Assembly: GCF_038051945.1 (NCBI RefSeq)
Contig: NZ_CP150302.1
Location: 1,922,001 to 1,986,000 of the forward strand
Length of the DNA stretch: 64,000 nucleotides
DNA from: Paenibacillus sp. FSL H3-0469
GTDB lineage: Bacteria > Bacillota > Bacilli > Paenibacillales > Paenibacillaceae
Reading direction: 5' to 3'
Each line of letters starts with the position of its first letter. Positions within the stretch are counted from its first letter, which is position 1. The position numbers and the translations under genes were made by a program. The notes below the pieces were generated by a model. It saw only the letters and a program-made list of their open reading frames with translations. It ran no database searches and was not told the DNA's origin. This document shows, in pieces, positions 42,782-53,297 of this stretch.

Positions 42782-43336
42782 ATGAGAAAAATCGCATTAA
42801 TACTTGCGGCATTCACCCTGACCCTGCTCATCGGATGCGGCAACGCAAACAAAAATGCAAGCAACACTGGCACAGCAGCGAACACGGGCAATACGGCGGC
42901 TACGGCTGCGCCGGATGCAGTCACTTCGGCTTCGGTAGTCGATAACGGGGAAGCGTTCAAGAAGGCGATCAGCAAAGACGGCACCTGGATTGCGGCTACG
43001 CTGAAGGACCTGAGCTTCTCCGAGGAGCTTGTGCTCGACGGACAATTCATTCATAAGGAAGAGCCTGCCCGCAAAATCGCGCTCTATACCCAGGATGCTG
43101 ATCACAACATCACGAACTCCTTCAAGCTCACCGCTCCGAAATTGACGATCCGCAGTGAGAATGCCCGGATTCAGGGAGGGACGTTTGTGGGTGATGTCTA
43201 TGTGGAGGCTGACGGCTTCGCCGTCGTGAATGCCACCATTGAAGGCAATGTCTATTTCTCCGATGACAAATACCAGGCTACCTATTCCGCAGCAGATCAA
43301 GGGAAGGTAACCGGCGTCACTGAAGTGAAAAAATAA
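42782..43336 (+). CDS. Lipoprotein with a C-terminal beta-helix-like region
   Basis: 184 aa. Signal peptide and lipobox (LLIGC, Cys19), then a low-complexity Asn/Thr/Ala/Gly linker to about residue 50, and a domain of short beta turns (SFKLTAPKLTIRSENARIQGG, DVYVEADGFAVVNATIEGNVY) like polymer-forming or pectate-lyase-type strands. AAGGAGG precedes the ATG. Divergent from the TetR gene. Function unknown, probably envelope-associated. Confidence 0.75.
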   Translation: MRKIALILAAFTLTLLIGCGNANKNASNTGTAANTGNTAATAAPDAVTSASVVDNGEAFKKAISKDGTWIAATLKDLSFSEELVLDGQFIHKEEPARKIALYTQDADHNITNSFKLTAPKLTIRSENARIQGGTFVGDVYVEADGFAVVNATIEGNVYFSDDKYQATYSAADQGKVTGVTEVKK

Positions 43337-43350
43337 TGCGGCAGGGTGCG

Positions 43351-43394
43351 GGGTGTTTCTTCGGGCAATCAGCCGGGGAGAACACCCTCTTTTT
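43351..43394 (+). terminator. Terminator after the lipoprotein gene
   Basis: GGGTGTT/AACACCC stem with further pairing in the 23-base loop, followed by TCTTTTT, 15 bp past the stop. Confidence 0.75.
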
Positions 43395-43427
43395 GCATTG
43401 TTACCCTGGAAAAGAGGTGCTGGCCTA

Positions 43428-44789
43428 ATGAAATTCATCCGTAAATATGCTATCCTTCCTCTTCTGCTCCTGATGCTCTCCTCCTGCAACGGACAGGATG
43501 CGGCCGAGACAGAGCCGCAATACCGGATTCAGTCCGGTCATGATCTGAGTATCCTGACAACGAGCGATACCCATTATTTAGCGCAGGAGCTTAGAGATCT
43601 CGGGCCTGCCTTCCAGCAGTTTCTGGCTGCCGGTGACGGCAAGCAGCTCGGCTACAGCAAGGAGATGATGGAGGCTCTGGGCTATGATATCGGAATCCGC
43701 AAGCCGGATGTGGTGATTATCAGCGGAGATCTGAGCAACAACGGGGAAGAAGCCAGCCATAAGGAGCTGGCCGGACATCTGAAGCGCATTGAACAAGACA
43801 CCGGAACCCGGATCTATGTGATCCCGGGCAATCATGATATCCGGAATCCCTGGGCCCGGAGCTTCCGCGATAAGCGCCAATACGCCACAGATTCCGTGAG
43901 CGCCACAGAATTCCGCAAAATCTATGGCAGCTTCGGCTATGATGAAGCCCTGCTGAGGGACGAGGATTCGCTCAGCTATCTGGCTGCCCCGTCGGAGGAG
44001 CTATGGCTGCTCATGCTGGATACTGCACAGTACGGGGACAATAAAGCGCTGGGCCATCCCCAGCTGGAGGGCCGGATCAGTGACCGGACCCTGGAATGGA
44101 TCGCCGCCTGCGGCGCGAAGGCCGCTGCCGCAGGCGCGCAGCTCGTGACAGTCATGCATCACAGCCTGCTGGACCACAGTGAATTCATTCAGGAGGGCTT
44201 CACTGTAGAAGACCATGCCAAGGTTACAGATGCCTTGATGAAGAGCGGCGTGCAGACGGTTCTCAGCGGGCATATACACATTCAGGATATCAGTGAATAC
44301 AGTCATGACGGGGAGCGCATCTATGACATCGCCAGCAGTGCTTTATCCGTTTATCCCCATCAATATGGAATCTTAACCTATTCCTCTGCCCGTCAGAGTC
44401 TGGATTACAGCACTGCAAGATTAGGGATGGATCAATGGGCAGCCGCCACCGGCAATACCGATCCGAACCTGCTGGGCTTCAGGGCTTACAGTGAAGCGAG
44501 TTTCCGCAAGCGGTCTGCCACCCGGAGTTATTCCCGTCTGGCTGAAGACCCCGCCTACGCCCGTTATACGGAGGCTGAGCTGAAGCAAATGGCTGACGTT
44601 GTCGGAAGGTTGAACGAGAACTACTTCGCAGGCTCTGCAAGTACGGGCAACGCTGCCGTGACCGCTACAGAAGGCTACCGGCTCTGGCAGGACGCCCCGG
44701 CAAGCTGGACGAGAAGCTATGTTCTGAAGATGGCCTTGCAGCAGCCGAAGAACAATCATGAGCTGCATGTCCAGTCTCCTCAGCAGTGA
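43428..44789 (+). CDS. Metallophosphoesterase lipoprotein
   Basis: 453 aa. Signal peptide with lipobox (LLMLSSC) places it outside the membrane. Calcineurin-like core: TTSDTHYL (metal ligands D-x-H), ISGDLSNNG (GDxxxNG-like), IPGNHDIRN (GNHD), VTVMHHSLLDH and LSGHIHIQD (GHxH). The C-terminal 120 residues are helical and family-specific. Likely a phosphodiesterase for extracellular nucleotides or phosphoesters. The start is at 43428, where AGAGGTG precedes; the longer frame is unsupported. Confidence 0.88.
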   Translation: MKFIRKYAILPLLLLMLSSCNGQDAAETEPQYRIQSGHDLSILTTSDTHYLAQELRDLGPAFQQFLAAGDGKQLGYSKEMMEALGYDIGIRKPDVVIISGDLSNNGEEASHKELAGHLKRIEQDTGTRIYVIPGNHDIRNPWARSFRDKRQYATDSVSATEFRKIYGSFGYDEALLRDEDSLSYLAAPSEELWLLMLDTAQYGDNKALGHPQLEGRISDRTLEWIAACGAKAAAAGAQLVTVMHHSLLDHSEFIQEGFTVEDHAKVTDALMKSGVQTVLSGHIHIQDISEYSHDGERIYDIASSALSVYPHQYGILTYSSARQSLDYSTARLGMDQWAAATGNTDPNLLGFRAYSEASFRKRSATRSYSRLAEDPAYARYTEAELKQMADVVGRLNENYFAGSASTGNAAVTATEGYRLWQDAPASWTRSYVLKMALQQPKNNHELHVQSPQQ

Positions 44790-44863
44790 TGTTTGAATAA
44801 CTGGAAAAAGGTGTAAGATAGACAAGTATGCTTACACCTTTTGCTGAGGAGATGATGATCACC

Positions 44864-45766
44864 ATGTTCACACGTATGGATGAGATTATGATTGAAATCC
44901 CGGACGTCGAGAAACCGGATCCTAATGCCGCAGCAGCCGTACAAGAGCTGCTCGGGGGCAAGTTCGGTGAAATGTCAACACTTAATAACTACTTGTACCA
45001 GTCCTTCAACTTCCGCTCCAAGGACAAGCTGAAGCCCTTCTACGACCTGGTGATGAGTATTACCGCCGAGGAGCTGGGCCATGTTGAACTGGTCTCCCAC
45101 GCCGTGAACAAATGTCTTAGAGGTTCCACGGCCTATAAGAAACCCGATTCCACGCCTCTGGGGGATGTCAAAGACGCACGGCTGTCTTATCATTTCCTGG
45201 CAGGCGCACAAGGGGCCATGCCGTTCGATTCCATGGGCAATCCGTGGACCGGAGCCAATGTGTTCAACAGCGGTAATTTGGTTGAGGATCTGCTGCATAA
45301 CTTCTTCCTAGAGTGTGGAGCCAGAACCCATAAAATGAAGGTCTACGAAATGACCGACCACCCTGCCGCCCGGGCGGTAGTCGGCTTCCTGCTTGTCCGT
45401 GGAGGTGTTCACGTAGTTGCTTATGCCAAGGCCCTGGAGATTGCCACAGGTGTCAATGTCACCAAGCTCGTGCCGATTCCTTCGCTGGACAATAAAGCAT
45501 TCAACGAAGCCAGGAAGTATGAGGAAAAAGGTGTCCATACGAAGCTCTACACCTGGAGCGATAAGGATTTCAACTCGATTGACCAGATCTGGAAGGGCAC
45601 GCACCCTGAGGACGGGCTTCCACTGGAGGTCATTCAGGGTGTACCGAAAGGCTTCCCTATCCCCGAAGCCCCGGAATCGAAGGAAGAATTCGCACCGGGC
45701 ATCTCTGCCGAGGAATTCAAGGAGATTGCCAAACGGCTGAAAATGGCCGGGAATATTCACGACTAG
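44864..45766 (+). CDS. Manganese catalase
   Basis: Di-manganese enzyme that breaks down hydrogen peroxide, 300 aa. Ferritin-like four-helix bundle with the ligands in GKFGEMSTLNNY (Glu), SITAEELGHVELV (Glu-x-x-His), LLHNFFLECGARTHKMKV (Glu, His) and RGGVHVVAYAKALE (His). The start is taken at 44864 because MFTRMDEI aligns with the usual MF-R family start; in-frame ATGs at 44852 and 44855 lie close to the GAGGAG. Monocistronic. Confidence 0.93.
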   Translation: MFTRMDEIMIEIPDVEKPDPNAAAAVQELLGGKFGEMSTLNNYLYQSFNFRSKDKLKPFYDLVMSITAEELGHVELVSHAVNKCLRGSTAYKKPDSTPLGDVKDARLSYHFLAGAQGAMPFDSMGNPWTGANVFNSGNLVEDLLHNFFLECGARTHKMKVYEMTDHPAARAVVGFLLVRGGVHVVAYAKALEIATGVNVTKLVPIPSLDNKAFNEARKYEEKGVHTKLYTWSDKDFNSIDQIWKGTHPEDGLPLEVIQGVPKGFPIPEAPESKEEFAPGISAEEFKEIAKRLKMAGNIHD

Positions 45767-45811
45767 CAGCCAGATCCAAGCCTATCCTAGCGAATAATAG
45801 CACCTATAAAG

Positions 45812-45866
45812 AAGCGGATGTCCCGGAAGCCATGAACTGGCTGCCGGAACATCCGCTTTGTTTGGG
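45812..45866 (+). terminator. Terminator of the manganese catalase gene
   Basis: AAGCGGATGT/ACATCCGCTT stem with internal CCGG.../...CCGG pairing, then TGTTT; can also end the convergent AlkC-like gene. Confidence 0.75.
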
Positions 45867-45891
45867 TATGGAGACTTGTATGATCTCCGCC

Positions 45892-47001
45892 TTATAACTC
45901 AGGCTCAAGCAGTAGTAGGGTATCGGCCACAGCCCGCCCATTCACAAGCAGCATAATCGTATGCTCACCGGGATAGTGCTTGCGTGTCGTCAGGTTGGCC
46001 CAGCGGTGGGTCCGGGTGCCGGAGAGTCTGGTGCCGCCGGGCACGGTTTTGTCGGATAGCAGAAACAGCTTGCGCGAGGTCTTACCGCCGGCCTTGACGA
46101 AGTTGATCCCATATTCAATACGGATGCGTACCGGACCGCCCTCCCGGATCGTCAGAGCGTATTGAAGCTCACAGTGCTCCCCGATCCGCAGTACAGCCGG
46201 GTCAGCAGCCAATGCAGCCGAGCTGACCAGCGGGGTGCCGCTCTCCTCCGGAGCATATCCGAACAGCTCCATGATCTCAGGGTCGGCCTTGCGGATCAGC
46301 GAGCGGCAGCCATGCCGCACAATCCAGTCTGTGTTCACGTTACTGCCCAGCCAGCGGCGGGCGGTGGCTATGACGATATCGGGGTGATCCTTCGCGATAT
46401 CGTTCAGGTTGTTGGCTACACTTTTGCGCACATAGAGTGACGGGTCAGCCTTTAGCTTCTCCAGCAGCGGCAACAGCGGAGACGGGTCGCGCTTGAACAC
46501 CGGCAGTGCCTGGCCCCAGGGCAGACGGGGACGGCTGCCCTCGCTGGCAAGCCGCCGCACATGCTCCCCCGGATGCTCCGCCCAGATCAGCATCTGCTCC
46601 ATCATCCGCTGCGGATCACGCAGCAGGAACGGCCTGACGGCAAATTCCGCCGAGGACCTCTGGGTGAACCGCTCCAGCGCCTCCATCGACAGCTCCCAGT
46701 GCTCCCCGCTTCCGCCATACACCTCCACGAAATCCGGGAAGATCAGATACGGAAAGCCGACACAGTCCTTATCTATCGCATACAATATCTTCAGCGCTTC
46801 CTCATAGTCCGGGGGCAGGCAGCTGCCCAGCGTCTCTGTAATCCGCCGCATCCGCGCCTTCAGCTCCAGCTCCTCCCACGGCTCCTTCATCGCCTCCGCA
46901 ACGAAGCGGCCTAGCTCGAACGAACCGTAGACGGCTTTAATTTTCATTCCCAGACTGTGCAGGAATTCTTGGTTGTACATTGCTTTCAGGGGTTCGGCCA
47001 T
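45892..47001 (-). CDS. DNA alkylation repair protein, AlkC-like
   Basis: 369 aa. HEAT-like helical repeats fill residues 1-260 (for example LLPLLEKLKADPSLYVRKSVANNLNDIAKDHPD), followed by a C-terminal all-beta domain (about 275-369, ELQYALTIREGGPVRIRIEYGINFVK) that corresponds to the Ig-like domain of AlkC glycosylases. AlkC excises 3-methyladenine-type lesions without base flipping. It neighbours other repair genes (ung and rnhA 5 kb away) but is transcribed alone. Confidence 0.88.
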   Translation of the reverse strand: MAEPLKAMYNQEFLHSLGMKIKAVYGSFELGRFVAEAMKEPWEELELKARMRRITETLGSCLPPDYEEALKILYAIDKDCVGFPYLIFPDFVEVYGGSGEHWELSMEALERFTQRSSAEFAVRPFLLRDPQRMMEQMLIWAEHPGEHVRRLASEGSRPRLPWGQALPVFKRDPSPLLPLLEKLKADPSLYVRKSVANNLNDIAKDHPDIVIATARRWLGSNVNTDWIVRHGCRSLIRKADPEIMELFGYAPEESGTPLVSSAALAADPAVLRIGEHCELQYALTIREGGPVRIRIEYGINFVKAGGKTSRKLFLLSDKTVPGGTRLSGTRTHRWANLTTRKHYPGEHTIMLLVNGRAVADTLLLLEPEL

Positions 47002-47202
47002 TCTTGAATTCCTCCTGCTGATGTAATGGGATTCTCTTATGATGAGAGCATACCATACGAACCGGACAACCCTGTGTCAACTTTCAGCTGGATATATATA
47101 CACAAAGTTTAGCCTATGTTCAAATCCGGCAGCCTGTCGTACAATAAGATTTAAGTTTTTTCCCGCTGACGATGAACTTATTCAATGAAAGGACTGGGAC
47201 TT

Positions 47203-47421
47203 TTGCCACAGACACTTGTTAAAAATATTGATTTTTTCGTAGCCGCACTGTCACAGACCTTCGTATCCGCCCTCCAGCTTGACCCTGACGGAATGTACTC
47301 CCAGGTAGGCAGCGGAGTCGTTGAGAAATTCTCTGAGGAGTATGTCCGGCTGAAAAGATTCGACGGCACCACCTCACATTACGCCCGCGACATTACGAAA
47401 TTCCAGCACAACCATGCCTGA
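47203..47421 (+). CDS. Small conserved protein of unknown function
   Basis: About 72 aa if the TTG at 47203 is used, because AAAGGA lies nine bases before it; the ATG at 47185 (78 aa) is possible but has no ribosome binding site. Sequence begins PQTLVKNIDFF and ends in a helical region rich in charged residues. No recognisable domain. A terminator follows 84 bp downstream. Confidence 0.55.
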   Translation: MPQTLVKNIDFFVAALSQTFVSALQLDPDGMYSQVGSGVVEKFSEEYVRLKRFDGTTSHYARDITKFQHNHA

Positions 47422-47504
47422 GAAGGCTTCGGGTTTATCAACTAGAGGAAAACCGGCAGAGGAGAAGCAGCGCCCGCCTGTGATCCTCCATCCCTCTTCA
47501 AACG

Positions 47505-47536
47505 CAGACCCTGGACCTTGATCTGGGTCTGTTTTT
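47505..47536 (+). terminator. Terminator before the hexuronate cluster
   Basis: CAGACCC/GGGTCTG stem with a 13-base loop followed by five T. Confidence 0.8.
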
Positions 47537-47557
47537 GCGTTTACTTTTCACAAAATA

Positions 47558-47627
47558 TTAACGTGTGCATTTCAATAAACTATTGACTTGACGTTGCTGG
47601 AGAACTAAACTGAAATCGTTAACAATT
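47558..47627 (+). promoter_or_regulatory. Promoter and operators of the LacI regulator gene
   Basis: -35 TTGACT (47583-47588), 17 bp, -10 TAAACT (47606-47611). The near-palindrome AATCGTTAACAATT (47614-47627) covers the expected start point. TTAACGTGTGCA (47558-47569) upstream recurs exactly at 48731-48742 before uxaB. These are the likely binding sites of the LacI protein. Confidence 0.65.
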
Positions 47628-47648
47628 CCATGTACCCGGGGAGATCCT

Positions 47649-48644
47649 ATGATTACCATCAAAGATATTGCCCGTGTTGCCGGTGTGTCCCATACTACCG
47701 TATCGAGGGCGCTGAACGGCAACCCGCTGATCAAGAAGGCCACCCGGGATAAGATTGAACGGATCGCCGCCGAAATGAATTATGTGCCGAATTACAGCGC
47801 CAAGAGCCTGGTCACCAAGAGATCATTCATCATCGGCCTGTTCTTCTCCAGTATTGAGCAGGGGACTTCCTCAAGCTTCCTGGTGGATGCGATCAAAGGC
47901 ATTACGCATAGCCTCGATGAGAACTATAATCTGACGGTGAACGGGATCGACGGTGTCCAGCATTTCAGCAATATTCAGCCGCAGCGCTTCGACGGCATTC
48001 TGGTCATGAGCCAGAGCGATGAAGACAATGCCTTCATTTATCATGTGAAGAAGATGGGCATTCCGCTAGTGGTGCTTAACCGCCAGCTGGAGGACCCGGG
48101 CATCATGAACGTGGTGGCCAATGACCGTGAAGGCGTGAAGGAAGCAATTGACTATGCTGTGCAGCAGGGTCACCGCAAGCTGGCTATTATTGAAGGAAAG
48201 CCCGGCTTCAAGTCCTCAAGCGAACGCAAGCAGGGCTTCCTGGACAGTCTGATTGCAGGCCGGCTTCCGCTGAATCCCGATTATTTTGCCTCAGGAGATT
48301 ATAGCATTGAGAGCGGATATGCCGCGATGAGCAAGCTGCTTAGCCTGGAGGACCGGCCTACGGCTGTGTTCTGCTCCAATGATGATATGGCGATTGGCGC
48401 CATGAATGCCTGTTATGCCCACAAGGTCAGGGTGCCGGAGCAGATCTCACTGATCGGCTTCGATGATATGATGTTCGCCCGCTATACGAATCCCGCCCTA
48501 ACCACCGTCCGCAAGCCGATTGCCGAGATCAGTGAGCTGGGCATCGCTATGCTGATCCAGCTGCTTCAGCAGCCGGAGACCCCGCCGCAGCAGCTGTTCG
48601 TCAAGACTTCGCTGGTTGTACGGGATACGGTGGCCGCAGAATAA
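47649..48644 (+). CDS. LacI-family regulator of the hexuronate cluster
   Basis: 331 aa. N-terminal LacI HTH (TIKDIARVAGVSHTTVSRALNGNPLI) with hinge, then a periplasmic-binding-protein-like sensor (FIIGLFFSSIE, HRKLAIIEGKPGFKSS, CSNDDMAIGAMNACYAH, ISLIGFDDMMFARYTNPALTTV). Position before uxaB and a shared operator make it the likely repressor of uxaBAC; the inducer is probably a hexuronate or an intermediate. GGGGAG precedes the ATG. Confidence 0.9.
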   Translation: MITIKDIARVAGVSHTTVSRALNGNPLIKKATRDKIERIAAEMNYVPNYSAKSLVTKRSFIIGLFFSSIEQGTSSSFLVDAIKGITHSLDENYNLTVNGIDGVQHFSNIQPQRFDGILVMSQSDEDNAFIYHVKKMGIPLVVLNRQLEDPGIMNVVANDREGVKEAIDYAVQQGHRKLAIIEGKPGFKSSSERKQGFLDSLIAGRLPLNPDYFASGDYSIESGYAAMSKLLSLEDRPTAVFCSNDDMAIGAMNACYAHKVRVPEQISLIGFDDMMFARYTNPALTTVRKPIAEISELGIAMLIQLLQQPETPPQQLFVKTSLVVRDTVAAE

Positions 48645-48730
48645 CTCTACCAGAACCGCCGCTATTTTCTGCAGATACGGAGCCTTCCTGGAGAAGTGAA
48701 GGAATTCCGTATCTTGCTTAAAATAAAATG

Positions 48731-48742
48731 TTAACGTGTGCA
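48731..48742 (+). promoter_or_regulatory. Putative LacI-type operator before uxaB
   Basis: TTAACGTGTGCA, identical to 47558-47569, with similar AT-rich flanks (AAAATR before, WTT after). It lies 28 bp before the AAGGAG of uxaB. Confidence 0.6.
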
Positions 48743-48769
48743 ATTTATCACTGTATTCTAAAGGAGATC

Positions 48770-50200
48770 ATGACCACTATGACAAACCGTTTATCCAGAA
48801 GCACTCACCCGGAGCTAACCCTCCATCCTGAACGGATGATCCAGTTCGGCGAAGGCAACTTCATGCGTGCGTTCGTGGACTGGCAGCTGCAGCAAATGAA
48901 CAATCAGGGTCTGTTCAACGGCAGCGCCGTCCTCATTCAGCCTATTGCGCAGGGCCCCGGAGGAGTAGCTGAATTGATGGCCGCTCAAGACAACCTGTAC
49001 ACTGTGCTGCTTAACGGCATTATGGACAACGAGACCGTCAATTCCCGCGAAATTATCGGCTCGGTCAGCCGGGTGATTAATCCATATACCGATTATGAAG
49101 CTTATCTCGCGCTCGCCGAGAATGATGATCTGGAGTTCATTACCTCCAATACTACCGAAGCCGGCATAGCCTATCTTCCAGGTGACCGCGCAGACGATGC
49201 TCCCCCTAAGAGCTTCCCTGGCAAGCTGACTGCGCTGCTCCACCGCCGCTTTGAGCTTGGCAAGAAAGGGTTCGTCATTATCCCCTGCGAGCTGATTGAC
49301 CGTAACGGCGAGAAATTGCAGGAGATCGTAGAACGTTATGCGGCTGACTGGAACCTTGGCGCAGAATTCCTGCAATGGCTGAAGTCCGAGAATACTTTCT
49401 GCTGCAGTCTGGTAGACCGGATTGTTCCCGGTTATCCGCGTGACCAGGCTGCTGTCCTCGAAGCTGAGCTCGGCTATCTCGATAACGTGATGGTAACCGC
49501 AGAACCGTTCCTCTTCTGGGTCATTGAAGGGCCGGAATCTCTGGCAGAGCGCCTGCCGCTAGCTAAGGCCGGACTGAATGTCGTGGTGACACCGGATATG
49601 ACGCCTTACCGCGAACGCAAGGTTCATCTGCTGAACGGACCGCATACTGCTATGGTTCCTCTGGGCCTGCTCGCCGGTCTTGAGACGGTTGAAGACGTCA
49701 TGAACGACGGTACCTTCTCCCGTTTCGTGAAGCAGTTGATTGAAGAGGAGCTGATCCCGATGCTGGATCTGCCTGCTGAGCAGCTATTGTCCTACGCCGA
49801 TGCCGTACAGGAGCGCTTCCGCAATCCGTTCATCCGCCATGAGCTGACCTCCATCTCGCTTAACAGCATTTCCAAATTCAAGGCCCGCCTGCTCCCGGTC
49901 CTGCTTCGCTACCAGCAGGAACGCGGCAAGCTTCCGGAGCGGATGACTCTCGCCTTCGCCGCCCTGCTGCTCAGCTACCGCGGAGACCGTATTCCCCGGC
50001 AGGACGGCGCAGAGGTACTCGCGGTGTTCGATCAGGCCTGGAGCCAGCCGGCCAGCTTCGTGAACACTATTCTTGCCGACACCAGCCTGTGGGGACAGGA
50101 CCTGACCCGGCTGCCGGGGCTGGCTGATGCGGTTGCCGCCCATTTGCAGCAGCTGGAGCATGAAGATTCCCGCGCAGCATTACAGGAACTCGTCGGCTGA
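48770..50200 (+). CDS. uxaB: Tagaturonate reductase (altronate oxidoreductase)
   Basis: NAD-dependent mannitol-dehydrogenase-family enzyme that reduces D-tagaturonate to D-altronate in galacturonate breakdown, about 476 aa. Signature IQFGEGNFMRAFVDWQLQ (cofactor and substrate region) and NGPHTAMVPLGLLAG (family catalytic Lys/Asn/His block reads VHLLNGPH). Start is uncertain: the ATG at 48770 is three bases after AAGGAG and the ATG at 48779 is twelve. First structural gene of uxaB-uxaA-uxaC. Confidence 0.93.
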   Translation: MTTMTNRLSRSTHPELTLHPERMIQFGEGNFMRAFVDWQLQQMNNQGLFNGSAVLIQPIAQGPGGVAELMAAQDNLYTVLLNGIMDNETVNSREIIGSVSRVINPYTDYEAYLALAENDDLEFITSNTTEAGIAYLPGDRADDAPPKSFPGKLTALLHRRFELGKKGFVIIPCELIDRNGEKLQEIVERYAADWNLGAEFLQWLKSENTFCCSLVDRIVPGYPRDQAAVLEAELGYLDNVMVTAEPFLFWVIEGPESLAERLPLAKAGLNVVVTPDMTPYRERKVHLLNGPHTAMVPLGLLAGLETVEDVMNDGTFSRFVKQLIEEELIPMLDLPAEQLLSYADAVQERFRNPFIRHELTSISLNSISKFKARLLPVLLRYQQERGKLPERMTLAFAALLLSYRGDRIPRQDGAEVLAVFDQAWSQPASFVNTILADTSLWGQDLTRLPGLADAVAAHLQQLEHEDSRAALQELVG

Positions 50201-50207
50201 ACCCGCT

Positions 50208-50312
50208 CGTTTGTATGAAGAAGTTCGGAGAAGTGTAGGCTTACAAACTTGGCATATGCTTCCGAAGCGAGTTTGTACGAAGAAGCTCAGGGAAGTGTAT
50301 GCTTACAAACTT
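50208..50312 (+). repeat. Paired hairpin repeat between uxaB and uxaA
   Basis: Two copies of about 42 bp at a 62 bp offset (50209-50250 and 50271-50312). Each begins GTTTGTAYGAAGAAG and ends GCTTACAAACTT, so each can form a hairpin through GTTTGTA/TACAAAC. The second copy ends just before the AGGAGGG of uxaA. Confidence 0.85.
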
Positions 50313-50326
50313 TTAGGAGGGTCAAC

Positions 50327-51814
50327 ATGAAGAACTTAATGAAAATGAACCCGAGAGATACGGTAGCTGTAGCCTTGAGGCCGATTGCTGCCGGAGAAGA
50401 ACTGACGATAGACGGACTGACGGTTCAAGCCGCCCAGGAGATTCCGCAGGGTCATAAGATTGCCCTGACCGGCTTCAGCAGCGGAGATACGATTACCAAA
50501 TACGGTTCCCCGATCGGTCATGCCACGGCACAAATTGCCGCAGGCGACTGGATTCATACGCATAACATCAAAACCAATCTGTCCGGCGAGGAAGAATACG
50601 AGTATGTGCCGGATGTCCATCCGGTAATCTATCCGCGCCGTGATTTGACCTTCCAGGGATACCGGCGGAGTAACGGTAAGGTGGGCATCCGTAATGATCT
50701 GTTCATTATTCCGACTGTGGGCTGTGTGAACGGCGTGGCTGAACAGATGCTTCAGGAATTCAAGGCTGAGCATCCCGATCTTGGCGGATTCGACAATCTG
50801 ACCGTGCTGAAGCATCCTTATGGCTGCTCCCAGCTGGGCGATGACCACCGCATGACCCGCAGCATTCTGCTCGATGCCGTTAATCATCCCAATGCAGGCG
50901 GCGTACTCGTCTTCGGCCTGGGCTGCGAGAACAATATCGTCTCCGAGTTCCGCAGCATGCTGGGCGATTATGACGAATCCCGGGTTAAATTCCTGGTAGC
51001 CCAGGAGGTAGGCAATGAGCTGGAAGCAGGTCTTGTACTGCTGGAGGAGCTGTATGAAGCCGCTGCGAACGACGTTCGTGAGCCGGTTCCGCTCAGCGAG
51101 CTGAACATCGGGCTGAAATGCGGCGGATCTGACGGGTTCTCCGGCATCACAGCCAACCCGCTGCTGGGCGCATTCTCCGACTTCATTATCTCCCAGGGCG
51201 GAACCTCAGTGCTGACGGAAGTGCCGGAAATGTTCGGCGCAGAGAAGGTGCTGATGGCCCGCGCAGAGAGCAAGGAGGTCTATGATGATATCGTCTCGCT
51301 GATCAATAACTTCAAGCAATATTTCCTCTCTTACGGCGAGCCTGTCTATGAGAATCCGTCTCCGGGCAACAAGGCCGGCGGCATCAGCACGCTGGAGGAC
51401 AAATCACTCGGCTGCACCCAGAAGGCAGGATCGTCACCAGTCGTGGATGTATTGCAGTATGGCGTGAAGCTGCGCAAAAAAGGGCTGAGCCTTTTGCAGG
51501 CTCCCGGCAACGATCTGGTCGCCGCCTCCGCGCTTGCCGCTTCAGATTGCCAGCTTGTGCTGTTCACAACGGGCCGCGGCACGCCGTTCGGCAGCTTTGT
51601 GCCAACGGTTAAGATAGCAACGAACAACGACCTTTTTGCCAAAAAAGGCCACTGGATGGACTTCAACGCCGGTCCCCTGCTGGAAACGCCGATGGCCGAT
51701 GTGCTGGAAGAATTCATCACCTATATTATCGATGTCGCCAGCGGCCGGAAAACACGGAATGAGCAGAATGAAGTGCGTGAGCTGGCTATTTTCAAAACTG
51801 GCGTTACCTTGTAG
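50327..51814 (+). CDS. uxaA: Altronate dehydratase
   Basis: Converts D-altronate to 2-keto-3-deoxygluconate, 495 aa. N-terminal SAF/UxaA domain (about 10-85, TVAVALRPIAAGEEL) and C-terminal dehydratase domain with VGCVNGVAEQ, HPYGCSQLGDDH, FGLGCENN and GLKCGGSDGFSGITANP, whose cysteines and histidines relate to the iron site. ATG at 50327 with AGGAGGG; the frame upstream of it runs into the repeat and is not coding. Confidence 0.95.
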   Translation: MKNLMKMNPRDTVAVALRPIAAGEELTIDGLTVQAAQEIPQGHKIALTGFSSGDTITKYGSPIGHATAQIAAGDWIHTHNIKTNLSGEEEYEYVPDVHPVIYPRRDLTFQGYRRSNGKVGIRNDLFIIPTVGCVNGVAEQMLQEFKAEHPDLGGFDNLTVLKHPYGCSQLGDDHRMTRSILLDAVNHPNAGGVLVFGLGCENNIVSEFRSMLGDYDESRVKFLVAQEVGNELEAGLVLLEELYEAAANDVREPVPLSELNIGLKCGGSDGFSGITANPLLGAFSDFIISQGGTSVLTEVPEMFGAEKVLMARAESKEVYDDIVSLINNFKQYFLSYGEPVYENPSPGNKAGGISTLEDKSLGCTQKAGSSPVVDVLQYGVKLRKKGLSLLQAPGNDLVAASALAASDCQLVLFTTGRGTPFGSFVPTVKIATNNDLFAKKGHWMDFNAGPLLETPMADVLEEFITYIIDVASGRKTRNEQNEVRELAIFKTGVTL

Positions 51815-51859
51815 AACTTATTCTATTTATCCTAATCCATTCAAAGGGAGATCCTATTC

Positions 51860-53281
<1,422 letters not shown>

Positions 53282-53297
53282 TGGAGGCATGCTGAAG

